Shown: piece after piece, positions 12,001 to 24,000 of the stretch | Position numbering within the stretch: position 1 is the first letter of the stretch | Layout of the letters: every line of letters begins with the position of its first letter | DNA from: Mesostigma viride | Taxonomy: Eukaryota > Streptophyta > Mesostigmatophyceae > Mesostigmatales > Mesostigmataceae | Reading direction: 5' to 3' | NCBI GenBank assembly: GCA_009746045.1 | Contig: RPFO01000348.1 | Coordinates: forward strand, 126,501-190,500 | DNA: 64,000 bases | The notes under the pieces: model-generated | What the model was told of the DNA's origin: nothing | What the model saw: the letters and a program-made list of their open reading frames with translations, nothing else | Database searches by the model: none | Made by a program: the position numbers and the translations under genes

Positions 12001-15000
12001 CGCCGCATGCCAACAGCTGCGCACGCTGCGTCCAGAGGTGAGCGACGCATGACTGGTGGCGGGTGCAAGTAATTTACAAAGTTGCGCACATCTGCTATCC
12101 CGCAGCACGCAAGGGCGTATGGTGACGAAATGGTTCCGTTCTCTCGGCGGGACCGTGTGACGGATGGCGGTAGCGGTGCTGAAGGTCTTGGTCTTGGGTT
12201 TGGGTTTGAGAGATATCCATGGGGTAGCGTGGCCATTAATTAATTATCTCTATTATGTCCATGGGGTAGTGTGACCATTAATTAATTATCTCTATTATAT
12301 CCATGGGGTAGCGTGGCCATGAAAAGGTCTTTTCCCATCAATATGACCTTCTGCGTGACTAGGTAGGTTGGTTGTCTGAAATGTCTCCATGTTTTATCAG
12401 GGACAGTTTGTGGTTGCTTCCTGCCCGCCGTGCCCCGCCTCCTGCAACCCTGACGCGCCTGGCTGCCAGCGCTCATGCTGTGCCACTCCTTGCTCACCTT
12501 GGTACATTGCGTGGCGTGCTGCTTTGCGTGTCCTGTTGCTGTGCGTGGCATGTTGCAGGAGCGGCAAACCATGCTCTTCTCTGCCACGCAGACGACCGAG
12601 GTAGGATGCTGCCACACGCCCCGCCCGTACCATGCCCATATTGTTGTCTCACTGTATGTAAGCGAAGCTGGTTGTAGTGGAAGGGTTTGTACATGGGCGC
12701 GGGGGCAGCAAGCTCTCCTCAAAAGCCATTGGCAGGTACCAGGATGCAGCATCACTCATTACATAGCACAGCAGAGCACCTGCGTTGCAGCCTCACGGGA
12801 TCTGGTCCTGTAAGGTGCACAGGGGACGTGATTCCGCTTGCCCTTTCCCATCTCCCTTCTACACGGGATGTTGGCCCAGATGAGGGCCCCTCATGTCATG
12901 TGTGGGCTAAACCACGAGGGGACGTCATCGGGCCAACATCCATGCCGGTGGCTAAACCATCAGGGGATGTCATCGGGCCAACATCCATGCCCGTGGCTAA
13001 ACCACGAGGGGACCTCATCGGGCCAACATCCATGCCCGTGGCTAAACCACGAGGGGACCTCACCGGGCCATTATCCATGCCCGTGGCTAAACCACGAGGG
13101 GACGTCATCGGGCCAACATCCATGCCGGTGGCTAAACCACGAGGGGACCTCATCAGGCCAACATCCATGCCCGTGGCTAAACCACGAGGGGACCTCATCG
13201 GGCCAACATCCATGCCCGTGGCTAAACCACGAGAGGACCTCATCAGGCCAACATCCATGCCCGTGGCTAAACCACGAGAGGACCTCATCAGGCCAACATC
13301 CATGCCCGTGGCTAAACCACGAGGGGACCTCACCGGGCCAACATCCATGCCCGTGGCTAAACCACGAGGGGACCTCATCGGGCCAACATCCATGCCCGTG
13401 GCTAAACCACGAGAGGACCTCATCAGGCCAACATCCATGCCCGTGGCTAAACCACGAGGGGACCTCACCGGGCCATTATCCATGCCCGTGGCTAAACCAC
13501 GAGGGGACGTCATCGGGCCAACATCCATGCCGGTGGCTAAACCACGAGGGGACCTCATCAGGCCAACATCCATGCCCGTGGCTAAACCACGAGGGGACCT
13601 CATCGGGCCAACATCCATGCCCGTGGCTAAACCACGAGGGGACCTCACCGGGCCAACATCCATGCCGGTGGCTCGCGCCGCATGCTTGTCTCTTGCGCGA
13701 CACTTGGGCGGTGGGAGTAGAATGCGCCGGGGCCCCGCGATGATCCCTCCATTTGCACGCAAACCGATGCGTGAGCAAATGCATGCTCGCGCACACCCAT
13801 GCGTGAGCAGGTACGTGCGTGAGCACACCCATGCGTGAATCCTATAGCCTCCAGCGGTGCTCCTCTGGCCACAGTCTACACGCAACCTGGTCAATCTTTG
13901 TAACCAGGGCGCCCTGGGGGAGTCCAGGTGGTCTTCGCGCCGTTTCCCATGGGGGCGCTCTAAGCCGAAGCGCCACCTGTGCATGGCATGGCGCCAATAT
14001 TGGCACCATCATCTCCTCGCCCCATCGCCATTCCCCAAGCTAGGGGTATTCCATTCAAGCATCCACAGTGGCATTTCCTCAAAAAAAGTTGCTGTTTGGC
14101 ATTTTGGCCTTATTACAACAGAGGTGATGGCAACGAGACATTAATTGGCACGTGACGGCATCACGTGGGTGCCAACAAAGAAACATTCAATCCTATACAC
14201 AGGGGGGGTAATCAATTCATGAAAAGCACGCGACGGCATCACGTGGGTACCAACAAAGAAACCTTCAACCCCTTTATACACAACGAGAAGTAGGGAGGGT
14301 GCCCTAGCTTCTCTCACTGCCTCAAGTGGGCATGGCACAGAGGACTCTCTCTGCTATATGGTGCAGGCCCCACTGTGGGGGCAATACAACAAAAAGTAGC
14401 AAAGCATAGCGGATGCAGGCTGCTCCATCATCCAGAGGCCACAGATAGATACAACAAAAAGTAGCAAAGCATAGCGGATGCAGGCTGCCCCATCATCCAG
14501 AGGCCACAGATAGATACAACAAAAAGTAGCAAAGCATAGCGGATGCAGGCTGCCCCATCATCCAGAGGCCACAGATAGATACAACAAAAAGTAGCAAAGC
14601 ATAGCGGATGCAGGCTGCCCCATCATCCAGAGGCCACAGATAGATACAACAAAAAGTAGCAAAGCATAGCGGATGCAGGCTGCCCCATCATCCAGAGGCC
14701 ACAGATAGATACAACAAAAAGTAGCAAAGCGTAGCGGATGCAGGCTGCCCCATCATCCAGAGGCCACAGATAGATACAACAAAAAGTAGCAAAGCATAGC
14801 GGATGCAGGCTGCCCCATCATCCAGAGGCCACAGATAGATACAACAAAAAGTAGCAAAGCATAGCGGATGCAGGCTGCCCCATCATCCAGAGGCCACAGA
14901 TAGATACAACAAAAAGTAGCAAAGCATAGCGGATGCAGGCTGCCCCATCATCCAGAGGCCACAGATAGATACAACACAAAGTAGCAAAGCATAGCGGATG

Positions 15001-18000
15001 CAGGCTGCTCCATCATCCAGAGGCCACAGATAGATACAACAAAAAGTAGCAAAGCATAGCGGATGCAGGCTGCCCCATCATCCAGAGGCCACAGATAGAT
15101 ACAACAAAAAGTAGCAAAGCATAGCGGATGCAGGCTGCCCCATCATCCAGAGGCCACAGATAGATACAACAAAAAGTAGCAAAGCATAGCGGATGCAGGC
15201 TGCCCCATCATCCAGAGGCCACAGATAGATACAACAAAAAGTAGCAAAGCATAGCGGATGCAGGCTGCCCCATCATCCAGAGGCCACAGATAGATACAAC
15301 AAAAAGTAGCAAAGCATAGCGGATGCAGGCTGCCCCATCATCCAGAGGCCACAGATAGATACAACAAAAAGTAGCAAAGCGTAGCGGATGCAGGCTGCCC
15401 CATCATCCAGAGGCCACAGATAGATACAACAAAAAGTAGCAAAGCATAGCGGATGCAGGCTGCCCCATCATCCAGAGGCCACAGATAGATACAACAAAAA
15501 GTAGCAAAGCATAGCGGATGCAGGCTGCCCCATCATCCAGAGGCCACAGATAGATACAACAAAAAGTAGCAAAGCATAGCGGATGCAGGCTGCCCCATCA
15601 TCCAGAGGCCACAGATAGATACAACACAAAGTAGCAAAGCATAGCGGATGCAGGCTGCTCCATCATCCAGAGGCCACAGATAGATACAACAAAAAGTAGC
15701 AAAGCATAGCGGATGCAGGCTGCCCCATCATCCAGAGGCCACAGATAGATACAACAAAAAGTAGCAAAGCATAGCGGATGCAGGCTGCCCCATCATCCAG
15801 AGGCCACAGATAGATACAACAAAAAGTAGCAAAGCATAGCGGATGCAGGCTGCTCCATCATCCAGAGGCCACAGATAGATACAACAAGAAGTAGCAAAGC
15901 ATAGCGGATGCAGGCTGCCCCATCATCCAGAGGCCACAGATAGATACAACAAAAAGTAGCAAAGCATAGCGGATGCAGGCTGCTCCATCATCCAGAGGCC
16001 ACAGATAGATACAACAAAAAGTAGCAAAGCATAGCGGATGCAGGCTGCCCCAACATCTAGAGGCCACAGATAGATACAACAAAAAGTAGCAAAGCATAGC
16101 GGATGCAGGCTGCCCCATCATCCAGAGGCCACAGATAGATACAACAAAAAGTAGCAAAGCGTAGCGGATGCAGGCTGCCCCATCATCAAGAGGCCACAGA
16201 TAGATACAACAAAAAGTAGCAAAGCATAGCGGATGCAGGCTGCCCCATCATCCAGAGGCCACAGATAGATACAACAAAAAGTAGCAAAGCATAGCGGATG
16301 CAGGCTGCCCCATCATCCAGAGGCCACAGATAGATACAACAAAAAGTAGCAAAGCATAGCGGATGCAGGCTGCCCCATCATCCAGAGGCCACAGATAGAT
16401 ACAGCAAAAAGTAGCAAAGCATAGCGGATGCAGGCTGCCCCATCATCCAGAGGCCACAGATAGATACAACAAAAAGTAGCAAAGCATAGCGGATGCAGGC
16501 TGCTCCATCATCCAGAGGCCACAGATAGATACAACAAAAAGTAGCAAAGCATAGCGGATGCAGGCTGCCCCATCATCCAGAGGCCACAGATAGATACAAC
16601 ACAAAGTAGCAAAGCATAGCGGATGCAGGCTGCCCCATCATCCAGAGGCCACAGATAGATCCAACAAAAAGTAGCAAAGCATAGCGGATGCAGGCTGCCC
16701 CATCATCCAGAGGCCACAGATAGATACAACAAAAAGTAGCAAAGCATAGCGGATGCAGGCTGCCCCATCATCCAGAGGCCATAGATACAACAAAAAGTAG
16801 CAAAGCATAGCGGATGCAGGCTGCCCCATCATCCAGAGGCCACAGATAGATACAACAAAAAGTAGCAAAGCATAGCGGATGCAGGCTGCCCCATCATCCA
16901 GAGGCCACAGATAGATACAACAAAAAGTAGCAAAGCATAGCGGATGCAGGCTGCCCCATCATCCAGAGGCCATAGATACAACAAAAAGTAGCAAAGCATA
17001 GCGGATGCAGGCTGCCCCATCATCCAGAGGCCACAGATAGATACAACAAAAAGTAGCAAAGCATAGCGGATGCAGGCTGCTCCATCATCCAGAGGCCACA
17101 GATAGATACAACAAAAAGTAGCAAAGCATAGCGGATGCAGGCTGCCCCATCATCCAGAGGCCACAGATAGATACAACAAAAAGTAGCAAAGCATAGCGGA
17201 TGCAGGCTGCCCCATCATCCAGAGGCCACAGATAGATACAACAAAAAGTAGCAAAGCATAGCGGATGCAGGCTGCCCCATCATCCAGAGGCCATAGATAC
17301 AACAAAAAGTAGCAAAGCATAGCGGATGCAGGCTGCCCCATCATCCAGAGGCCACAGATAGATACAACAAAAAGTAGCAAAGCATAGCGGATGCAGGCTG
17401 CCCCATCATCCAGAGGCCACAGATAGATACAACAAAAAGTAGCAAAGCATAGCGGATGCAGGCTGCCCCATCATCCAGAGGCCACAGATAGATACAACAA
17501 AAAGTAGCAAAGCATAGCGGATGCAGGCTGCTCCATCATCCAGAGGCCACAGATAGATACAACAAAAAGTAGCAAAGCGTAGCGGATGCAGGCTGCCCCA
17601 TCATCCAGAGGCCACAGATAGATACAACAAAAAGTAGCAAAGCATAGCGGATGCAGGCTGCCCCATCATCCAGAGGCCACAGATAGATACAACAAAAAGT
17701 AGCAAAGCATAGCGGATGCAGGCTGCCCCATCATCCAGAGGCCATAGATAGGCTTGGAACTTAATGAGAGGCGCCGATTGGGGAGAATATAAAGGTGTCT
17801 TCCGGAGCCAGAGAGGGGTTTAGGGCCATACCCCGGGTTCACTGACCACCCCCACGAGTCAGCATATTCCATGTCACCCTCTGTTGCTTGTTGTGATATC
17901 AATGTCTTTTGATGGCTAAACATTTCATGTGTTGCTTGTTGCGATATCAATGTCTTTTGATGGCTAAACATTTCATGTGTGCGCATACACGTGCATTGGG

Positions 18001-21000
18001 GGCTCTCCTCTGCCCTGCGTGTTGACAGGTGGCGGACCTGGCGCGCGTGTCGCTGAACAAGCCGGTCTACATCGGGGTGGACGACCACCAGAAGAAGGTG
18101 CGCCACCTCCACCTGTTTTTGGGTGCCTCCACTTTTTGTTTGTGCGCCCCTGGCACGCCCACCTGTTGTTTGGGCGCCACCTCCACTTGTTGTTTGGGCG
18201 CCCCTGGCACGCCCACCTGTTGTTTGGGCGCCACCTCCACTTGTTGTTTGGGCGCCCCTGGCACGCCCACCTGTTGTTTGGGCGCCCCTGGCATGCCCAC
18301 CTATTGTTTGGGCGCCACCTCCACTTGTTGTTTGGGCGCCCCTGGCACGCCCACCTGTTGTTTGGGCGCCCCTGGCATGCCCACCTGTTGTTTGGGCGCC
18401 CCTGGCACGCCCACCTGTTGTTTGGGCGCCCCTAGCACGCCCACCTGTTGTTTGGGCGCCACCTCCACCTGTTGTTTGGGCACCCCTGGCTCGCCCACCT
18501 GTTGCATGGGCGCCACCTCTACCTGTTGTTTGGGCGCCCGTGGCACGCCCAGCTGTTGTTTTGGCGCCCCCAGCACGCCCACCTGTTGTTTGGGTGCCCC
18601 CAGCACGCCCACCTGTTGTTTGGGCGCCCCTAGCACGCCCACCTGTGGTTGGGCGCCCCTAGCACGCCCACCTGTTGTTTGGGTGCAAGGTTGTTGGTCT
18701 TAAAAAGGGGGGACCAGTGAAACCTGGATGCCACGTAGGTGTGTGCACACCGGCGGATGCGGCCATCCTGGGAGCGCGGCGCTTGCTGTGCCGGCATGAA
18801 CGGCATGCGTGCCGTGGACAGCGCACACAATGTGCCCTTTATACAGAGCCACAAGCACAGCTGTGGAGGCAGTCTTCACTTTGTGTGTGTGACGGTTGAT
18901 GGTTGTCGCATCTCGTGCACATCCCGTTCGCAGCAACCCATGTGGTTGCTGCTGATGATGCATGGCGGTAGCCATGGGCTAATTTTACGGGTTTGTAATG
19001 GCCCTTGCCCATGCTCGTGCCCACGCAGGCGACGGTGGAGGGGCTGGAGCAGGGCTACGTGGTGGTGGAGGCGTCCAAGCGCTTCCTGCTGCTGTTCACG
19101 TTCCTCAAGAAGAACCTCAAGAAGAAGGTGGGCAGGACCTCAAGAGGGTGGGCAGGCCCGAAGGTGGCACGCACGCTGTAAGAACACCTGCAGGCATGTG
19201 CATGGCCCACCAACTACGGCGCACGTGCGCACAGGGAGCAGCATGCGCACACGTAGACCATGGAGTGTTTAAAGCAGAGCATGTAGCTGGGGGCGGCAGT
19301 ACAGCTTGGCCGTTGGTAATTGACTTACCAAGGATGCTAGGGGGGGTAAGGGAATGAGGAGTGCACAAGAACGAGCAGGTTGCACACAAATGAGCACCCA
19401 TTGCACACCAGCAATCACCTGGCTTCACAGCCCATCCATCGCGTGTGGTGGCATGACTCACAACGTGAGGGCGTGGATCCGCGGGAAGGGTTTCCTGTTT
19501 AGGGTAGCCGTACACAACGTGAGGGCGTGGATCCGCGGGAAGGGTTTCCTGTTTAGGGTAGCCGTACACAACGTGAGGGCGTGGATCCGCGGGAAGGGTT
19601 TCCTGTTTAGGGTAGCCGTACACAACGTGAGGGCGTGGATCCGCGGGAAGGGTTTCCTGTTTAGGGTAGCCGTACACAACGTGAGGGCGTGGATCCGCGG
19701 GAAGGGTTTCCTGTTTAGGGTAGCCGTACACAACGTGAGGGCGTGGATCCGCGGGAAGGGTTTCCTGTTTAGGGTAGCCGTACACAACGTGAGGGCGTGG
19801 ATCCGCGGGAAGGGTTTCCTGTTTAGGGTAGCCGTGCACAACGTGAGGGCGTGGATCCGCGGGAAGGGTTTCCTGTTTAGGGTAGCCGTGCACAACGTGA
19901 GGGCGTGGATCCGCGGGAAGGGTTTCCTGTTTAGGGTAGCCGTGCACAACGTGAGGGCGTGGATCCGCGGGAAGGGTTTCCTGTTTAGGGTAGCCGTACA
20001 CAACGTGAGGGCGTGGATCCGCGGGAATGGTTTCCTGTTTAGGGTAGCCGTACACAACGTGAGGGCGTGGATCCGCGGGAAGGGTTTCCTGTTTAGGGTA
20101 GCCGTACACAACGTGAGGGCGTGGATCCGCGGTAAGGGTTTCCTGTTTAGGGTAGCCGTGCACAACGTGAGGGCGTGGATCCGCGGGAAGGGTTTCCTGT
20201 TTAGGGTAGCCGTACACAACGTGAGGGCGTGGATCCGCGGGAAGGGTTGCCTGTTTAGGGTAGCCGTGCACAACGTGAGGGCGTGGATCCGCGGGAAGGG
20301 TTTCCTGTTTAGGGTAGCCGTACACAACGTGAGGGCGTGGATCCGCGGGGAGGGTTTCCTGTTTAGGGTAGCCGTGCACAACGTGAGGGCGTGGATCCGC
20401 GGGAAGGGTTTCCTGTTTAGGGTAGCCGTACACAACGTGAGGGCGTGGATCCGCGGAAAGGGTTGCCTGTTTAGGGTAGCCGTGCACAACGTGAGGGCGT
20501 GGATCCGCGGGAAGGGTTTCCTGTTTAGGGTAGCCGTACACAACGTGAGGGCGTGGATCCGCGGGAAGGGTTTCCTGTTTAGGGTAGCCGTGCACAACGT
20601 GAGGGCGTGGATCCGCGGGAAGGGTTTCCTGTTTAGGGTAGCCGTACACAACGTGAGGGCGTGGATCCGCGGGAAGGGTTTCCTGTTTAGGGTAGCCGTG
20701 CACAACGTGAGGGCGTGGATCCGCGGGGAGGGTTTCCTGTTTAGGGTAGCCGTGCACAACGTGAGGGCGTGGATCCGCGGGAAGGGTTTCCTGTTTAGGG
20801 TAGCCGTACACAACGTGAGGGCGTGGATCCGCGGGAAGGGTTTCCTGTTTAGGGTAGCCGTACACAACGTGAGGGCGTGGATCCGCGGGAAGGGTTTCCT
20901 GTTTAGGGTAGCCGTGCACAACGTGAGGGCGTGGATCCGCGGGAAGGGTTTCCTGTTTAGGGTAGCCGTACACAACGTGAGGGCGTGGATCCGCGGGAAG

Positions 21001-24000
21001 GGTTTCCTGTTTAGGGTAGCCGTACACAACGTGAGGGCGTGGATCCGCGGGAAGGGTTTCCTGTTTAGGGTAGCCGTGCACAACGTGAGGGCGTGGATCC
21101 GCGGGAAGGGTTTCCTGTTTAGGGTAGCCGTACACAACGTGAGGGCGTGGATCCGCGGGAAGGGTTTCCTGTTTAGGGTAGCCGTGCACAACGTGAGGGC
21201 GTGGATCCGCGGGAAGGGTTTCCTGTTTAGGGTAGCCGTGCACAACGTGAGGGCGTGGATCCGCGGGAAGGGTTTCCTGTTTAGGGTAGCCGTACACAAC
21301 GTGAGGGCGTGGATCCGCGGGAATGGTTTCCTGTTTAGGGTAGCCGTACACAACGTGAGGGCGTGGATCCGCGGGAAGGGTTTCCTGTTTAGGGTAGCCG
21401 TACACAACGTGAGGGCGTGGATCCGCGGGAAGGGTTTCCTGTTTAGGGTAGCCGTACACAACGTGAGGGCGTGGATCCGCGGGAAGGGTTTCCTGTTTAG
21501 GGTAGCCGTACACAACGTGAGGGCGTGGATCCGCGGGAAGGGTTTCCTGTTTAGGGTAGCCGTACACAACGTGAGGGCGTGGATCCGCGGGAAGGGTTTC
21601 CTGTTTAGGGTAGCCGTACACAACGTGAGGGCGTGGATCCGCGGGAAGGGTTTCCTGTTTAGGGTAGCCGTGCACAACGTGAGGGCGTGGATCCGCGGGA
21701 AGGGTTTCCTGTTTAGGGTAGCCGTACACAACGTGAGGGCGTGGATCCGCGGGAAGGGTTTCCTGTTTAGGGTAGCCGTACACAACGTGAGGGCGTGGAT
21801 CCGCGGGAAGGGTTTCCTGTTTAGGGTAGCCGTGCACAACGTGAGGGCGTGGATCCGCGGGAAGGGTTTCCTGTTTAGGGTAGCCGTACACAACGTGAGG
21901 GCGTGGATCCGCGGGAAGGGTTTCCTGTTTAGGGTAGCCGTGCACAACGTGAGGGCGTGGATCCGCGGGAAGGGTTTCCTGTTTAGGGTAGCCGTACACA
22001 ACGTGAGGGCGTGGATCCGCGGGAAGGGTTTCCTGTTTAGGGTAGCCGTACACAACGTGAGGGCGTGGATCCGCGGGAAGGGTTTCCTGTTTAGGGTAGC
22101 CGTGCACAACGTGAGGGCGTGGATCCGCGGGAAGGGTTTCCTGTTTAGGGTAGCCGTACACAACGTGAGGGCGTGGATCCGCGGGAAGGGTTTCCTGTTT
22201 AGGGTAGCCGTACACAACGTGAGGGCGTGGATCCGCGGGAAGGGTTTCCTGTTTAGGGTAGCCGTGCACAACGTGAGGGCGTGGATCCGCGGGAAGGGTT
22301 TCCTGTTTAGGGTAGCCGTACACAACGTGAGGGCGTGGATCCGCGGGAAGGGTTTCCTGTTTAGGGTAGCCGTACACAACGTGAGGGCGTGGATCCGCGG
22401 GAAGGGTTTCCTGTTTAGGGTAGCCGTACACAACGTGAGGGCGTGGATCCGCGGGAAGGGTTTCCTGTTTAGGGTAGCCGTACACAACGTGAGGGCGTGG
22501 ATCCGCGGGAAGGGTTTCCTGTTTAGGGTAGCCGTACACAACGTGAGGGCGTGGATCCGCGGGAAGGGTTTCCTGTTTAGGGTAGCCGTGCACAACGTGA
22601 GGGCGTGGATCCGCGGGAAGGGTTTCCTGTTTAGGGTAGCCGTACACAACGTGAGGGCGTGGATCCGCGGGAAGGGTTTCCTGTTTAGGGTAGCCGTACA
22701 CAACGTGAGGGCGTGGATCCGCGGGAAGGGTTTCCTGTTTAGGGTAGCCGTGCACAACGTGAGGGCGTGGATCCGCGGGAAGGGTTTCCTGTTTAGGGTA
22801 GCCGTGCACAACGTGAGGGCGTGGATCCGCGGGAATGTAATCTCAGCATCACATTAGGGGTGGGCCGCCTGTGCGTTGGAAGCAAGCACGGGCTGTTGTG
22901 GCGTAGGCATGTCAGGGTCGCATTGCCACTGTAATGATGGGCCAGGCTGCAGCGTTGAATTGCATTGCCGCCTGGGTTATGGGCCAGGCTGGAGCTGAGC
23001 GTGCCCATCTCTCGCAATTTTGAGCAGCCTCTGTGGACGTTGCAGGGATGTCCACGTGCTCCTCTGGCATCCCCCCTTGCTCCACTCCTGCTCATGGACT
23101 GCGCCCCGCTTCTTGCGCAGCCGTCCCATTAAGCCGTGCCGTTATCTCCCCCACCCCCACCCCTTTCTTTGTGTCTCCCTGCCGCACTGCCCCCCTGCTG
23201 TCACCCCCCCCAATTCTCCCCCCCCCTCTCCCTCCCACCAGATCATGGTGTTCTTCTCCTCGTGCAACTCGGTTAAGTTCCACTCGGAGCTGCTCAACTA
23301 CATCGACATCCCCGTGATGGAGATCCACGGCAAGCAGGTGGGCTGTCATGAGAGGACAACGCATGCATGCCCTGAGGCAAGCAGGTGCATGCGCGTGATC
23401 CATCGATCCGTCCATGCATGCGTGCATAATGCTTTGCGCTGTGTGGTCGGTCATCCCCATGGATGGTTTTTTTATGGGGCGACATGTGGGTGGGTGCTGC
23501 GTGGTGGATGCAAGGAAACGAGTGGCTGCACGAATTCAGGCAAAGTTGGCCGGGTGGCTTCGGTGCCTCTTTTGCCTAGGTGCCATAGTTAGCAATCGCC
23601 AAAGGACCGTGGCTGTCTTGCTGGGGTGGCACGTGGTTGGTAGCGGGGGCGGAGGGCGGGAGTATCTTGCGAGGCACGGCTGCTGCTAGTGCAGCCTGGC
23701 GCTCATGCGGGGAGTAGGTAAGGGTCTGTTCATGCCTTTAATTCGAACCCCCCACGTGGTGTGCCATCCACATGTGCTTGCTTGTGTGACTGTTGCAAGC
23801 AGAAGCAGCAGAAGCGGACAGCCACCTTCTTTGACTTCTGCCAGGCCAAGTCGGGCATCCTGCTGTGCACGGACGTGGCCGCGCGGGGGCTGGACATCCC
23901 GGCCGTGGTGCGTGGGCTGCGCATGCGGGGTTGGGATGCGTGGGCCGCGCATGCGTGGTGTGGCATGCACAGGGGAGGCGCATACGCCTCGCCTTGGTGG

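Noticed and set aside
10627-12072. 481-codon plus-strand ORF that runs into the DEAD-motif exon
   Set aside because: It is the 23-bp array read through the acceptor at 11801-11802. The real exon 4 starts at 11803 and joins exon 3 in frame.
14384-17752. CRISPR-like appearance of the regular 65-bp array
   Set aside because: There are no unique spacers; the whole unit repeats, and the context is a eukaryotic intron.
19460-22836. TTTAGGG in every unit as interstitial telomere repeat
   Set aside because: Only one heptamer per 54-bp unit, never in tandem, so it is coincidental.
19117-22857. Apparent proteins of 1117-1230 residues
   Set aside because: Stop-free repeat units inside DDX18 intron 7; three alternative frames are equally open.
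23730-23760. tRNA B-box-like GTTCGAATTA on the minus strand
   Set aside because: No matching A box, acceptor stem or anticodon arm could be found nearby.
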